From: Chitinophagaceae bacterium UBA3961
Lineage (GTDB): Bacteria > Bacteroidota > Bacteroidia > Chitinophagales > Chitinophagaceae
Direction of reading: 5' to 3'
Assembly: GCA_002385265.1 (NCBI GenBank)
Contig: DGDD01000154.1
Location: 1-6,973, forward strand
DNA length: 6,973 nucleotides
In this document: positions 5,835 to 6,973 of the stretch, piece by piece
Layout: each line of letters opens with the position of its first letter
Position numbering within the stretch: position 1 is the stretch's first letter
Position numbers and translations under genes: made by a program
Notes under the pieces: model-generated
Told to the model about the DNA's origin: nothing
The model's input: the letters and a program-made list of their open reading frames with translations, nothing else
Databases searched by the model: none

Positions 5835-6854
5835 ATGCAGTTTACAGTACAGATCATCAATTACTTGACGGCAGCATATCTTGAAATATGCCTCGACTCT
5901 CTGTTGGCTGCTGCCAAGGGTTATGATGTTGAAATAGTGGTTTCGGATAATAATTCCGGGGACCCCGACTATCCGGCTTTGGCCTCAAAGTATTCAAACA
6001 TTGCTTTCGAAACCAATGAGATAAATCTTGGATTTGGCGCAGCCCATAATGAATTGGCAAAAAAAGCCACCGGAGACTATTTGGTTATTTTGAATCCGGA
6101 TATAATTGTTCCTGAAACATTTTTTCAAAAACTACTACTAACGATAGAAACAAACCCTGAATTTGGTGCAATTGGATGCAGAATGATCAACGGATCCGGA
6201 ACCTTTTTGAAAGAATCAAAAAGAGGGATCCCTACTATTTGGAATTCCTTTTGTTATTTTTCAAAGCTGAGTTTGCTTTTTGGAAAAAGCAAGGTATTTG
6301 CTGGGTATCATGTTGGCTGGATTCCAGAAAGAGCCCTGTCGGTGGTACCGGTACTATCGGGAGCCTGTATGGTGTTATCTAAGTCAACATACCTGAACGA
6401 AGGTGGGTTTGATGAGCGGTTTTTCATGTATGGAGAAGATATAGAGTTGAGTGAACGCTTATTGGAAAGGGGGTATAAAAACTATTACCAAGGAGGGTTG
6501 ACTGTTTTGCATTATAAAGGACGAAGCAGCGCCCAGAAAGCCGAAAGCATTAAATATTTCTATAATGCGATTTGGGTATATTGGAAAATCAGACTCGGCA
6601 TTTCAAAAGATGGAATCAAAACAAGTAAATTCAAAGGAGTTTCAGGGAGCAAGGAGTCAATCTTAAGTAGGCAAAAAGAGGAAGATCAGAAAAGGGGAGC
6701 CAACAAACAAATAGAAATAGGCACCGATATGGGATATGCGCAAGTGATTGAATATATTGAAACGAACAAAGACTCAGGAATTGTGCTAACAAAGATGGGG
6801 TGTAGCTGGGCTCTTAGCCCAACGGGAAAACTGCCCAAATTCGGTGAAAACTAG
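5835..6854 (+). CDS. Glycosyltransferase family 2 (WbbL/rhamnosyltransferase-like)
   Basis: Family 2 GT-A enzymes transfer a sugar from a nucleotide-sugar donor, usually to cell-surface polysaccharide or lipid-linked glycan. The N-terminal catalytic domain of the 339-residue product is clear: the IINY strand near residue 7, VSDNNSGD (36-43) for nucleotide binding, NLGFGAAHNE (64-73), and LNPDI (86-90), whose NPD takes the place of the DxD metal motif as in WbbL-like enzymes. The acceptor side shows LSGACMVLSKS (174-184) and GGFDERFFMYGEDIELSERL (190-209), with the probable catalytic ED at 201-202 and H226 in VLHYKG. After the helix FYNAIWVYWKIRLG (242-255) a hydrophilic tail of about 85 residues has no family resemblance I recognise. 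No transmembrane segment is evident, so the protein is probably cytosolic or membrane-associated. Donor and acceptor are unknown. There is no strong promoter of its own; TAAGTTTT at 5788-5795 is one mismatch from the -7 consensus. Confidence 0.93.
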   Translation: MQFTVQIINYLTAAYLEICLDSLLAAAKGYDVEIVVSDNNSGDPDYPALASKYSNIAFETNEINLGFGAAHNELAKKATGDYLVILNPDIIVPETFFQKLLLTIETNPEFGAIGCRMINGSGTFLKESKRGIPTIWNSFCYFSKLSLLFGKSKVFAGYHVGWIPERALSVVPVLSGACMVLSKSTYLNEGGFDERFFMYGEDIELSERLLERGYKNYYQGGLTVLHYKGRSSAQKAESIKYFYNAIWVYWKIRLGISKDGIKTSKFKGVSGSKESILSRQKEEDQKRGANKQIEIGTDMGYAQVIEYIETNKDSGIVLTKMGCSWALSPTGKLPKFGEN

Positions 6855-6878
6855 ACAACAAAACAACGCATATTCCCT

Positions 6879-6886
6879 TAATTTTG
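6879..6886 (+). promoter_or_regulatory. Putative -7 box (TAATTTTG) before the right-edge gene
   Basis: TAATTTTG fits TAnnTTTG and lies 34 bases before the ATG at 6921, in the gap after the glycosyltransferase. A second, defective box, TATCTTG (6910-6916, one T short of the consensus), ends four bases before that same ATG, the spacing seen at mnmG and the phosphatase gene. Either could drive the edge gene; the region is A/T-rich, so a chance match is quite possible. Confidence 0.35.
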
Positions 6887-6920
6887 AATCAGCTAACCAA
6901 ATTAAAAGGTATCTTGCCGC

Positions 6921-6973
6921 ATGGCATTAATTGAACTTTCTCTACCCAACAGCATCGCCAAGGCTCTGCGATT
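6921..6973 (+). CDS. Start of an unidentified gene, truncated by the window edge
   Basis: An ATG at 6921 opens a frame with no stop to the window end: 17 codons reading MALIELSLPNSIAKALR plus two bases. It follows the glycosyltransferase stop by 66 bp on the same strand and has -7-like boxes upstream. The first residues faintly recall dihydrolipoamide acyltransferase N-termini (MALxELxxP), but the next residues do not continue that motif (no GES), so I do not assign a function. It may also not be a gene. Confidence 0.45.
   Translation, partial: MALIELSLPNSIAKALR

Noticed and set aside
6807..6821. Hairpin TGGGCT-CTT-AGCCCA near the end of the glycosyltransferase gene
   Set aside because: It is inside the coding frame and has no following T run, so it does not support a terminator; a 6-bp stem can arise by chance.
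6921..6973. Start of a dihydrolipoamide acyltransferase (E2) gene
   Set aside because: MALIEL..LP resembles E2 N-termini, but the expected GES-containing continuation is missing, and 17 codons are too few to assign.
1..6973. A new defence, mobile or biosynthetic system
   Set aside because: Every complete gene belongs to a well-known family, and there are no transposases, integrases, toxins, reverse transcriptases or repeat arrays in the window.

Overview
The window looks like ordinary chromosomal DNA of a member of the Bacteroidota, AT-rich and densely coding. Three things support this. Several genes have a TAnnTTTG box, the Bacteroidota -7 promoter element, just upstream of the start. No gene has a convincing Shine-Dalgarno sequence. 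YbeY carries an HGLLHLCGYKDK metal site, a form I associate with this phylum. I cannot name the genus; a Chitinophagales-type organism is only a guess.

Left part (1-2790). The 3' end of nadA (quinolinate synthase) runs rightward into a hairpin flanked by A and T tracts. That hairpin can also terminate the converging leftward gene mnmG (gidA, tRNA wobble-uridine modification). Upstream of mnmG on the same strand is ybeY (endoribonuclease in rRNA maturation), separated by 176 bp. This gap is the most interesting non-coding piece of the window. It holds a -7 box four bases from the mnmG start, a two-copy 14-bp tandem repeat, and two palindromes centred on TTCCACGTGGAA. The palindromes closely resemble parS, the chromosomal centromere site bound by ParB.

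Middle part (2790-4951). Diverging from ybeY is a rightward run: a stand-alone feoA (no feoB beside it), nadD (nicotinate-nucleotide adenylyltransferase) 15 bp later, then after 77 bp a full-length two-domain chromate transporter of the CHR family with a TTG start.

Right part (4952-6973). An inositol-monophosphatase family gene has its own near-leaderless promoter. It is followed by a family 2 glycosyltransferase with an unrecognised hydrophilic C-terminal tail of about 85 residues. The first 17 codons of an unidentified gene follow at the window edge.

Functionally this is mostly housekeeping: NAD synthesis (nadA, nadD), tRNA and rRNA maturation (mnmG, ybeY), small-molecule phosphatase, ion transport and surface glycan synthesis. 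I see no mobile element, CRISPR array, tRNA or rRNA gene, and no evidence of a new multi-gene system. The parS-like pair, which would place the window near the replication origin, is the observation most worth following. No gene-free stretch exceeds 300 bases; the longest is 2136-2311.
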